Positions 6,110-11,515 of a stretch of DNA of 11,515 bases are shown here, piece after piece. Below the pieces are notes generated by a model. That model was not told the origin of the DNA. It saw nothing but the letters and a program-made list of their open reading frames with translations, and searched no databases. This DNA is from JBBECF01 sp040881945 (GTDB lineage: Bacteria > Pseudomonadota > Alphaproteobacteria > Dongiales > Dongiaceae), in NCBI GenBank assembly GCA_040881945.1, contig JBBECF010000203.1, positions 1-11,515 on the forward strand, given 5' to 3'. Every line of letters begins with the position of its first letter. Within the stretch, counting starts at the first letter, position 1. The translations under genes were made by a program, and so were the position numbers.

Positions 6110-6966
6110 ACCGTCGCGAAATCCCCGCCGGCTGCCGGGCGTGGCCAGCGCTAGCGCCGCTGCTCGGCCTGGCCGCGGCGCTGGCGCTGGTGACGCCGGC
6201 CGGCGCGCAGATCCTCGACGGCTTCGGCGCCGCCCAGACCGACGATCCGATCGCGATCGAGGCCGAGCAGGGCATCGAGTGGCGGCGCGACGACAAGACC
6301 TACATCGCGCGCGGCAACGCGCGTGCCGCGCGCGGCGATTTCGCCGTCAGCGCCAACCTGCTGACCGCCCATTATCGCGAGGTGGACGGCGGCGGCACCG
6401 AGATCTGGCAGATCGAGGCCGAGGGCGACGTGCGCCTGACCTCGGCGAAGGAAACGGTGCTCGGCGACAGGGGCTCCTACGATCTCGATCGCGGCGTCGT
6501 CGTGATGCTCGGCGACAATCTGAAGGTCGAGACGCCGGGCGAGACCGTGACCGCCGAGGACAGCCTGGAATACTGGGACAAGCAACGGATGGTGGTGGCG
6601 CGCGGCAACGCCGTGGCGACGCGCAACGACGATGAGCTGCGCGCCGACGTCCTGACCGGTTATTTCAGAAGCGACGCCGCCGGCGACCCGATGCTCTTCC
6701 GGATCGAGGCGACGGGCAACGTGCGCGTCCTGAGTGGCGGCGATACGGCGCGCGGCGACACCGCCGCCTACGATCTGGAGACGGAGATCGCGACGCTCGC
6801 CGGATCGGTCAAGATCACGAGCGGCGACAACCAGCTCAACGGCGAGTTCGCGGAAGTCAATCTGAAGACCGGAGTCAGCCGCATCCTCGGCGGCCCCGGC
6901 GCCGGCCCCGTGCGCGGCTTGATCCTGCCCGGCGCCGGCACCAAGCCGGAGTCCATCGCGCCATGA
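6106..6966 (+). CDS. lptA: Periplasmic LPS transport protein LptA, tandem-domain form
   Basis: LptA forms the periplasmic bridge along which LPS travels from LptC to the outer-membrane LptDE complex. A signal peptide is evident at 1-34 (hydrophobic core LLGLAAALALV, likely cleavage after AGA34). The mature part shows a 97-residue internal repeat: IARGN at 67-71 matches VARGN at 164-168, IWQIEAEGDVR at 100-110 matches LFRIEATGNVR at 197-207, and GSYDL at 123-127 matches AAYDL at 220-224. So it carries about two OstA-type beta-jellyroll units. At 286 residues it is much longer than E. coli LptA (about 185). The final 25 residues are Gly/Pro-rich and probably disordered. Start and stop overlap lptC and lptB as ATGA, implying translational coupling. 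A partial LptD-like identity is unlikely given the length and neighbours. Confidence 0.9.
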   Translation: MNRREIPAGCRAWPALAPLLGLAAALALVTPAGAQILDGFGAAQTDDPIAIEAEQGIEWRRDDKTYIARGNARAARGDFAVSANLLTAHYREVDGGGTEIWQIEAEGDVRLTSAKETVLGDRGSYDLDRGVVVMLGDNLKVETPGETVTAEDSLEYWDKQRMVVARGNAVATRNDDELRADVLTGYFRSDAAGDPMLFRIEATGNVRVLSGGDTARGDTAAYDLETEIATLAGSVKITSGDNQLNGEFAEVNLKTGVSRILGGPGAGPVRGLILPGAGTKPESIAP

Positions 6967-7787
6967 CCTTGTGGCGCAAAGAGTCGGGAGAGCGCCCGCC
7001 GCGGGCACGCCCGGTGCCGGTCGTTGACGGCGCCGCCGAGCGGTCGGCGGAGCTCGCCACCGCGCGCCCCGGTCTCGTCGCCCAGCACCTGGTCAAGTCC
7101 TTCCGGAAGCGGCCGGTGCTGCGCGGCGTGTCGCTGTCGGTGCGGCGCGGCGAGGCGGTCGGGCTGCTCGGCCCCAACGGCGCCGGCAAGACGACCTGCT
7201 TCTACATCATTACCGGCCTGATCAAGCCGGACGACGGCGCCGTCATCCTCGACGGCGTCGACGTCACCGACCTGCCGATGTACCGCCGGGCGCGGCTCGG
7301 CATCGGCTACCTGCCGCAGGAGGCGTCGATCTTCCGCGGCCTCAGCGTCGAGCGGAACATCCGCACCGTGCTCGAGATCGTCGAGCCGGACCGCCACAAG
7401 CGCGCGCAGCGGCTCGACGAGCTGTTGACGGAATTCTCGATCTCGCACCTGCGTCGCGCCCCGGCGCTGTCGCTGTCCGGCGGCGAGCGCCGACGCGTCG
7501 AGATCGCCCGGGCGCTGGCTTCGCAGCCCGGCTTCATCCTGCTCGACGAACCGCTCGCCGGCATCGACCCGATCGCCGTCGGCGAGATCCGCGACCTCGT
7601 CTCGCACCTCAAGGACCGCGGCATCGGCGTCCTCATCACCGACCACAACGTGCGCGAGACGCTGGATATCGTCGACCGCGCCTACATCCTTCACGAAGGC
7701 AAGGTGCTGCGCGAAGGGCGGCCTTCGGAAATCGTACTCGACCAGGACGTGCGGCGCGTTTACCTGGGCGAAAGATTTAGCCTGTAA
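6963..7787 (+). CDS. lptB: LPS export ABC transporter ATP-binding protein LptB
   Basis: LptB is the cytoplasmic ATPase whose dimer drives LPS extraction by LptFG. All ABC motifs are intact: Walker A GPNGAGKTT (70-78), Q-loop Gln119 in YLPQE, signature LSGGE (171-175), Walker B FILLDE (191-196) with catalytic Glu196, D-loop GIDP, and switch His228 in ITDHNVRE. The pattern IFRGLSVERNI after the Q-loop and the ending RRVYLGERFSL are typical of LptB. At 274 residues it has about 35 extra N-terminal residues, Arg/Pro-rich and without recognised motifs, compared with the 241-residue E. coli protein. The start is fixed by the ATGA overlap with lptA. LptF and LptG are not in the window. rpoN follows after 9 bases. 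Confidence 0.96.
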   Translation: MTLWRKESGERPPRARPVPVVDGAAERSAELATARPGLVAQHLVKSFRKRPVLRGVSLSVRRGEAVGLLGPNGAGKTTCFYIITGLIKPDDGAVILDGVDVTDLPMYRRARLGIGYLPQEASIFRGLSVERNIRTVLEIVEPDRHKRAQRLDELLTEFSISHLRRAPALSLSGGERRRVEIARALASQPGFILLDEPLAGIDPIAVGEIRDLVSHLKDRGIGVLITDHNVRETLDIVDRAYILHEGKVLREGRPSEIVLDQDVRRVYLGERFSL

Positions 7788-7796
7788 GCGTCCTCC

Positions 7797-9347
7797 ATGG
7801 CGGTCACGCAACGCATGGAGATGCGGCAGAGCCAGTCGCTGGTGATGACGCCGCAGTTGCAGCAGGCGATCAAGCTGCTGGAACTGTCGAATCTCGAGCT
7901 TTCCGCCTATGTCGAGCAGGAGCTCGAGCAAAACCCGTTGCTCGAACGCGACGAGGGCCAGAGCGACGCGGGCCAGGCCGAACGCGACGAGGGCGAGCGC
8001 GTGGTCGCCCGCGACCAGGCCGGGTCGGGGGCCGACGCGGGCGCAGAGGCGCCGGCGCCGCCGCCCGAGCTCGCCGACGCCACCGAGTTCGCCGGCGCCG
8101 AGGCCCTGGCGAGCTCTACCCAATCGACCTTCGACACCGACCACGACAATCTGTGGAACGACGACAATGCCGGCTCGCCGTCGCTGCGCGACTGGCGCGC
8201 CACCGGCGGCCGCCCCGATTTCGCCGACGACGAATTCGGGCTGGAACAGACGCTGACCCGCGAGATCTCCTTACGCGAACACCTGTTGTCGCAGATCGGC
8301 ACGGATCTCGCGGATCCGACCGACCGGGTCATCGGCCTGCACCTCGTCGAGCTGCTCGACGATGCCGGCTACATGGTCGGCGACCTGGGGCAGGTGGCGC
8401 GGCGCCTGGGCTGTTCCGTGGCGCGCGTCGAGGCGACGCTGGAAAAGATGCAGCGCTTCGATCCGCCCGGCATCTTCGCGCGCAATCTGGCCGAGTGCCT
8501 GGCGCTGCAGCTCCACGACCGAAACCGGCTCGACCCGGCGATGCAGAAGCTGCTCGACAACCTCGACCTGCTGGCCCGCCGCGATCGCGCCGCGCTGATG
8601 CGCCTGTGCGGCGTCGACGCCGACGACCTCACCGAAATGGCGGCCGAGATCAGGGCGCTGGACCCGAAGCCGGCGCTCGCGTTCGACCGCACGCCGTTGC
8701 CGCCGGTGACGCCGGACATCCTCATGCGCCGCCACCCGGACGGCGGCTGGATCGTCGAGCTCAACGCCGACACGTTGCCGCGCGTGCTGGTCGATAGCTC
8801 CTATTATGCCCGCGTCAGCCGCGAGGCCAAGGACAAGACGGCGCGCAACTACATCGCGGAGCGTTTCAATTCCGCCAACTGGCTGGTCAAGTCGCTGCAC
8901 CAGCGCGCCACCACCATCCTCAAGGTCGCGACCGAGATCGTCCGCCAGCAGGAGGCCTTCTTCCTGCACGGCGTGCAGCACCTCAAGCCGCTGATCCGTC
9001 GCGACATCGCCGAGGCCATCGGCATGCACGAAAGCACGATCAGCCGCGTCACCACGAACAAATACCTCGCCTCGCCGCGCGGGCTCTACGAACTCCGCTA
9101 CTTCTTCACCGCCTCCATCGCCCATAGCGACGGCGGCGCGGCGCACTCCGCCGAGGCCGTGCGTTCGCGCCTCAAGTCCTTGATCGAGGCGGAGGTTCCG
9201 GACGACATCCTGTCCGACGACCGGCTGGTCGAGCTGCTCGCCCGCGACGGCGTCGAAATCGCCCGCCGGACCGTCGCTAAGTACCGGGAATCCATGCACA
9301 TCCCTTCGTCCGTTCAGCGCCGGCGCGACAAGTCCTTGCGAATCTGA
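7797..9347 (+). CDS. rpoN: RNA polymerase sigma-54 factor
   Basis: RpoN directs RNA polymerase to -24/-12 promoters and needs AAA+ activators to open them; in alphaproteobacteria it typically serves nitrogen metabolism, motility and related functions. The 516-residue protein is complete. Region I (1-50) contains the conserved LRQ-type block MRQSQSLVMTPQLQQAIKLL at 9-28. Region II (about 51-135) is acidic and variable. The core-binding region is followed by a helix-turn-helix (RRDIAEAIGMHESTISRVT) and the diagnostic RpoN box ARRTVAKYRE at 489-498. The start at 7797 matches the usual MA-type N-terminus. The upstream sequence offers no strong ribosome-binding site, so translation may depend on coupling to lptB, which ends 9 bases before. 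Its position between lptB and hpf is the conserved proteobacterial arrangement. Confidence 0.97.
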   Translation: MAVTQRMEMRQSQSLVMTPQLQQAIKLLELSNLELSAYVEQELEQNPLLERDEGQSDAGQAERDEGERVVARDQAGSGADAGAEAPAPPPELADATEFAGAEALASSTQSTFDTDHDNLWNDDNAGSPSLRDWRATGGRPDFADDEFGLEQTLTREISLREHLLSQIGTDLADPTDRVIGLHLVELLDDAGYMVGDLGQVARRLGCSVARVEATLEKMQRFDPPGIFARNLAECLALQLHDRNRLDPAMQKLLDNLDLLARRDRAALMRLCGVDADDLTEMAAEIRALDPKPALAFDRTPLPPVTPDILMRRHPDGGWIVELNADTLPRVLVDSSYYARVSREAKDKTARNYIAERFNSANWLVKSLHQRATTILKVATEIVRQQEAFFLHGVQHLKPLIRRDIAEAIGMHESTISRVTTNKYLASPRGLYELRYFFTASIAHSDGGAAHSAEAVRSRLKSLIEAEVPDDILSDDRLVELLARDGVEIARRTVAKYRESMHIPSSVQRRRDKSLRI

Positions 9348-9397
9348 GGCGATATCCTACATTGAGCTTCGATGAAGGGACGATGGCGGCACGACCC

Positions 9398-9424
9398 TTG
9401 ACTCCTGCGACGGCCGACTCTAAT
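9398..9424 (+). promoter_or_regulatory. Probable promoter upstream of hpf
   Basis: The 151 bases between rpoN and hpf contain TTGACT (9398-9403) and TCTAAT (9419-9424), two good sigma-70 boxes with a short 15-base spacer. The -35 overlaps a sigma-54-like string (9387-9402) treated under findings. The transcript leader would hold a short hairpin GCCCC/GGGGC (9432-9436 and 9441-9445) and a 12-base GC palindrome (9461-9472). A separate promoter would let hpf-ptsN respond to stress independently of the LPS genes; that is inference. Confidence 0.45.
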
Positions 9425-9498
9425 TCTCCCTGCCCCCAGCGGGGCGCTTGCCGCTTCGCCGCGGCGCGCCGCGCCAATGCCCCCGGAAGTCCTGCCCG

Positions 9499-10077
9499 AT
9501 GCTCTTGACCGTGAAGGGTAAGCAGATCGATGTCGGCGACGCCCTGCGGGCGCACGCCGCCGAAAGCCTGAACGCGGTCTTCGCCAAATACTTCGGCGAC
9601 CCGGTGGAAGCGACCGTGATGCTGTCGCGCGAGGCGCACCTTTACCGCGCGCAGATCTCGGTCCATGTCGGACGCGGCATCCTGTTGCAGAGCCAGGCCG
9701 ACGCCGACGCGCCGTATTCCGCCTTCGACGCCGCCGCCGAGCACGTCGCCAAGCGGCTGCGCCGCTACAAGCGGCGGCTGCGCGACCATCACCGCAACGC
9801 GGTCGAAGTCGAATCGGCGCAACACTATGTTTTGGCCGGCGCGCCCGACGACGCCGGCGCGGCGGAGGACGAGAGCGACGGCCAGCCCGTGATCGTCGCG
9901 GAACTGGCGATGGAGATTCCCACGCTCTCGGTCGGCGAAGCGGTGATGCGCCTGGATCTTGCCGACGGCGGGGCGATCATGTTCCGCAATCGCGCGCACG
10001 GCGGGCTGAACATGGTATACCGCCGCGCCGACGGCAACGTCGGCTGGGTCGATCCCCGCGGCAACCGGGCCGCCTGA
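9499..10077 (+). CDS. hpf: Ribosome hibernation promoting factor, long form (HPF/RaiA family)
   Basis: HPF binds the 30S decoding centre in stationary phase and silences ribosomes; the long form also pairs two ribosomes into 100S dimers. The 192-residue protein has the N-terminal S30AE domain (about 1-105: MLLTVKGKQIDVGDALRAH at the start and the basic segment KRLRRYKRRLRDH near the end), a variable acidic linker (about 112-129), and the C-terminal dimerisation domain (130-188, ending GGLNMVYRRADGNVGWVDP). This makes it the long type. The ATG at 9499 is chosen because the family starts with this strand and GGAAG lies 9 bases upstream; an upstream frame from 9448 adds 17 residues unlike the family. 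ptsN follows after 31 bases. The arrangement rpoN-hpf-ptsN is conserved in proteobacteria. Confidence 0.94.
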   Translation: MLLTVKGKQIDVGDALRAHAAESLNAVFAKYFGDPVEATVMLSREAHLYRAQISVHVGRGILLQSQADADAPYSAFDAAAEHVAKRLRRYKRRLRDHHRNAVEVESAQHYVLAGAPDDAGAAEDESDGQPVIVAELAMEIPTLSVGEAVMRLDLADGGAIMFRNRAHGGLNMVYRRADGNVGWVDPRGNRAA

Positions 10078-10108
10078 ACGCCATCCGATTCCCAGGGCGA
10101 GGATTCCA

Positions 10109-10573
10109 ATGGATATCGCAGACCTGATCAGTCCGGCGAGCGTCGTCGCCAACCTGCGCGTGGCCAGCAAGAAACAGGCGCTACAGGACTTGGCGAAGCG
10201 GGCGGCGGAGACCACCGGTCTGTCCGAACGCGCCATCTTCGAGGTCTTGCTCGAGCGCGAGCGCCTGGGCACGACCGGGGTCGGCAACGGCATCGCCATC
10301 CCGCATGGCAAGCTGCCGGGCCTGCGCCAGTTGTACGGCCTGTTCGCGCGATTGGAGACGCCGATCGACTTCGACGCCGTGGACGAGCAGCCGGTCGACC
10401 TGATCTTCCTGCTGCTGGCCCCGGAGGCGGCCGGGGCGGACCACCTGAAGGCGCTGGCGCGGGTGTCGCGGCTGCTGCGCGACCGCGCGGTGTGCGAAAA
10501 GCTGCGCGGCGCCAATCAGGCGGACGCCATGTATGCGCTGTTGACCGAATCCGCGGCCAGCCACGCCGCCTGA
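10109..10573 (+). CDS. ptsN: Nitrogen PTS component EIIA-Ntr
   Basis: EIIA-Ntr is the terminal phosphoacceptor of the nitrogen phosphotransferase chain (PtsP-NPr-PtsN). It does not transport sugar; it regulates partners such as potassium transport and stress systems according to its phosphorylation state. The 154-residue protein has the PTS EIIA type-2 fold, with active-site His66 in GNGIAIPHGK (59-68), the FARLETPIDFDAVDEQPVDLIFLLLAP strand block shown in the usual place, and the HLKALARVSRLLRD helix. The ATG follows GAGG at 6 bases, a good ribosome-binding site. It is the last gene of the plus-strand operon and ends 14 bases from the stop of the converging DUF1150 gene. Between them lies only a GC palindrome (CGCGGCCGCG, 10575-10584) without a T-run. 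No npr or ptsP is in the window. Confidence 0.95.
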   Translation: MDIADLISPASVVANLRVASKKQALQDLAKRAAETTGLSERAIFEVLLERERLGTTGVGNGIAIPHGKLPGLRQLYGLFARLETPIDFDAVDEQPVDLIFLLLAPEAAGADHLKALARVSRLLRDRAVCEKLRGANQADAMYALLTESAASHAA

Positions 10574-10587
10574 ACGCGGCCGCGGCC

Positions 10588-10803
10588 TCAGTGGACGCTG
10601 ACCGGCTCGAGGCCGTTCTGTCGAACCGTCGCGAAGGCGATGTCGCGCGTCTCGGCCATCGCCAGAGACGAGCCGTCGGCCGCGTGAATGGCGAAGCCCG
10701 TCCGATTATTGAGCGTCACCGGCTTCACATAGGCCATGTCCTGCAACCCGAGGACGGCCAGGTCCCGGACCGAGATCTGCCTGATTCTCTCTGCGGTGTT
10801 CAC
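10588..10803 (-). CDS. DUF1150 family small protein downstream of hsp20
   Basis: The 71-residue protein resembles the DUF1150 family, small alphaproteobacterial proteins of unknown function that often follow Hsp20 genes. It shows a conserved-looking core, VRDLAVLGLQDMAYVKPV, then a segment IHAADGSSLAMAETRDIAFATVRQNGLEP resembling a compact alpha/beta fold. No signal peptide, membrane segment or cysteine is present. Translation starts at a GTG whose GGGGG ribosome-binding site lies inside the last codons of hsp20, only 4 bases separate the two genes, and coupling is likely. It should therefore be heat-induced with hsp20. An accessory role with the small heat-shock protein is possible but not shown. 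Confidence 0.8.
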   Translation of the reverse strand: MNTAERIRQISVRDLAVLGLQDMAYVKPVTLNNRTGFAIHAADGSSLAMAETRDIAFATVRQNGLEPVSVH

Positions 10804-10807
10804 GGCG

Positions 10808-11275
10808 TCACCCCCTGCGCACCCGCGGCCCCGCCATCGGCGTTCGGCCGGCGTCGTCGCCCTTGTCCGCGGCCGCGATCTTGATCGTGCGCGCCTGGCT
10901 TGCCACGGTCGGGCGCACCAGGTCGATGGACAGCAGGCCGTTGTCCAGGGTCGCGCCCGCGATCTCGATGCCCTCGGCCAGCACGAAGCAGCGCTGGAAC
11001 TGCCGGGCGGCGATGCCGCGGTGCAGGTAGACCCGGTCCGTTTCCTCGGCCTGACGGCCGCGGACGGCGAGCTGGTTGTCCTCGACCTGGACCTCGAGAT
11101 CGGCCAGCGCGAAGCCGGCGACGGCCAGCGTGATGCGCAGCGCGTTTTCGCCGACCTGCTCGATATTGTAGGGCGGATAGCCTTCGGTCGCGGTCTTCGA
11201 GATCCGGTCCAAGGTCCGCTCGAAGTGATCGAAGCCGAGCAGCAGCGGGTTGTTGAAGAGCGAAAGACGGGTCAT
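10808..11275 (-). CDS. Small heat-shock protein, Hsp20 / IbpA-like
   Basis: This ATP-independent chaperone binds unfolding proteins and holds them for DnaK/ClpB. The 155-residue product begins MTRLSLFNNPLLLGFDHFERT, contains the IbpA-type segment GYPPYNIEQ, and has an alpha-crystallin domain at about 35-130 with the NGLLSIDLVRP consensus. After it comes the C-terminal IxI motif (TIKI), used in oligomer assembly. The start at 11275 is chosen over frames reaching further upstream because GGAGGGG lies about 9 bases before it and the family begins here; the longer frame would run through the promoter. Expression is expected to be heat-shock controlled: a sigma-32 promoter lies about 100 bases upstream and the leader may fold. 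A DUF1150 gene follows in the same unit. Confidence 0.94.
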   Translation of the reverse strand: MTRLSLFNNPLLLGFDHFERTLDRISKTATEGYPPYNIEQVGENALRITLAVAGFALADLEVQVEDNQLAVRGRQAEETDRVYLHRGIAARQFQRCFVLAEGIEIAGATLDNGLLSIDLVRPTVASQARTIKIAAADKGDDAGRTPMAGPRVRRG

Positions 11276-11370
11276 GGCGATGGCCCCTCCAGGGATGAGC
11301 GAGCGGCACCGAATGGCGATTCCGGGCCCGGCGGCCGGCGCCCGAAATCGGCGGCCCTCGCGGCGCCGCC
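11276..11370 (-). promoter_or_regulatory. hsp20 leader, possible ROSE-like RNA thermometer
   Basis: The predicted 5' leader of about 95 bases is GC-rich and self-complementary. It has a hairpin CCG(G)AAT-CGCC-ATTCGG just upstream, a UCGCU string (the U(U/C)GCU motif of ROSE thermometers) shortly before the ribosome-binding site, and GGGCC at the ribosome-binding site that can pair with an upstream GGCCC. Small heat-shock genes of alphaproteobacteria often carry ROSE elements here. I could not fold it, so this is tentative. Confidence 0.3.
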
Positions 11371-11376
11371 AAACCG

Positions 11377-11410
11377 TTATTTGGGGTGCGACGCGGCGGT
11401 CATCAAGGGG
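11377..11410 (-). promoter_or_regulatory. Heat-shock (sigma-32/RpoH) promoter of hsp20
   Basis: Read on the minus strand, CCCCTTGAT (11410-11402) is followed after 15 bases by CCCCAAATAA (11386-11377). These match the RpoH consensus CCCTTGAA and CCCCATTTA with one difference in each core, at normal spacing. Transcription would begin near 11370. The location just upstream of hsp20 strongly supports the call. Confidence 0.8.
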
Positions 11411-11427
11411 CCGCGACCCGGACATGG

Positions 11428-11464
11428 CAAGGGCCCAGCCGTCGCCGGCCAGGCCCTTGTTTTT
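11428..11464 (+). terminator. Intrinsic terminator hairpin, T-run on plus strand
   Basis: CAAGGGCC (11428-11435) and GGCCCTTG (11452-11459) form a perfect 8-base stem followed at once by TTTTT (11460-11464). It therefore works best for plus-strand transcripts, although no plus-strand gene lies just upstream. For the minus-strand tRNA-Ala the same hairpin has an A-run before it but no T-run after it, so it could only be a weak terminator in that direction. Confidence 0.6.
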
Positions 11465-11466
11465 AT

Positions 11467-11515
11467 TGGTGGAGCCAAGCGGGATCGAACCGCTGACCTC
11501 TACAATGCCATTGTA
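11467..11515 (-). tRNA. tRNA-Ala (anticodon GGC), 5' part outside window
   Basis: The minus strand shows the 3' half of a tRNA: encoded CCA (11469-11467), discriminator A (11470), acceptor strand TGGCTCC (11477-11471), T stem AGCGG/CCGCT around the loop TTCGATC, a 5-base variable loop, and an anticodon stem CTACA/TGTAG whose outermost base is lost at the window edge. The loop ATGGCAT places anticodon GGC at 11509-11507, which reads GCC (alanine). The D arm and 5' acceptor strand lie beyond the window. Confidence 0.93.

Noticed and set aside
6768..8144. A 458-codon minus-strand frame across lptA, lptB and rpoN
   Set aside because: It is antisense to intact genes with all catalytic motifs, and the product shows only low-complexity composition.
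8271..10515. Long minus-strand frames opposite rpoN, hpf and ptsN
   Set aside because: Same reasons: full overlap with well-identified genes, no ribosome-binding site or recognisable domain.
10575..10584. GC palindrome between ptsN and the DUF1150 gene as a terminator
   Set aside because: The stem is short and perfectly self-complementary without a loop, and there is no T-run on either strand. The evidence does not go beyond base composition.
11424..11515. Small plus-strand open frame starting at the ATG within GACATGGCAAGG
   Set aside because: It runs through a terminator hairpin and then antisense to tRNA-Ala, with no ribosome-binding site. Such frames over tRNA genes are a common false call.

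Overview
The window is strongly GC-rich and densely coded. It reads as part of an alphaproteobacterial chromosome, most like Rhodospirillales and relatives. Reasons: the gene order rnd-kdsD-lptC-lptA-lptB-rpoN-hpf-ptsN, an NDUFA9-type complex I-associated protein, an Hsp20 gene followed by a DUF1150 gene, and TTGACT-type promoters. The assignment rests on family knowledge and gene order, not on a database search. A run of exactly 100 N (1344-1443) marks a scaffold gap, so this is a draft assembly.

Layout. Left (1-1331, minus): 5' part of gltD, the small subunit of NADPH glutamate synthase, cut by the window edge. After the gap: uppP (undecaprenyl-diphosphate phosphatase, plus), converging with and overlapping by 4 bases an NDUFA9-like gene (minus). 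Next come an AT-rich palindromic patch, a tRNA-Leu(CAG) gene with its own promoter, and rnd (short RNase D) 41 bases behind the tRNA. A GC hairpin closes the rnd unit. A clear sigma-70 type promoter at 4200-4228 then opens a long plus-strand operon: kdsD, lptC, lptA, lptB, rpoN, hpf, ptsN. Several of its junctions overlap as ATGA or are separated by only a few bases. A second promoter probably precedes hpf. Right end (minus): hsp20 and a DUF1150 gene behind a very good heat-shock (sigma-32) promoter, a hairpin with a T-run on the plus strand, and the 3' half of a tRNA-Ala(GGC) gene.

How they work together. kdsD supplies the precursor of Kdo for LPS, and lptC, lptA and lptB are parts of the machine that moves LPS to the outer membrane. 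uppP recycles the lipid carrier for peptidoglycan. rpoN, hpf and ptsN join the sigma-54 regulon, ribosome hibernation and the nitrogen phosphotransferase branch to that envelope operon. gltD belongs to ammonia assimilation.

I see no CRISPR array, insertion sequence, prophage, toxin-antitoxin pair or defence cassette. The window is conserved core genome and I do not see an undescribed multi-gene system. The best leads are small: a palindromic repeat read in frame inside lptC, a tandemly duplicated LptA, the tRNA-Leu/rnd arrangement, the hsp20 control region with DUF1150, and a sigma-54-like element just behind rpoN.
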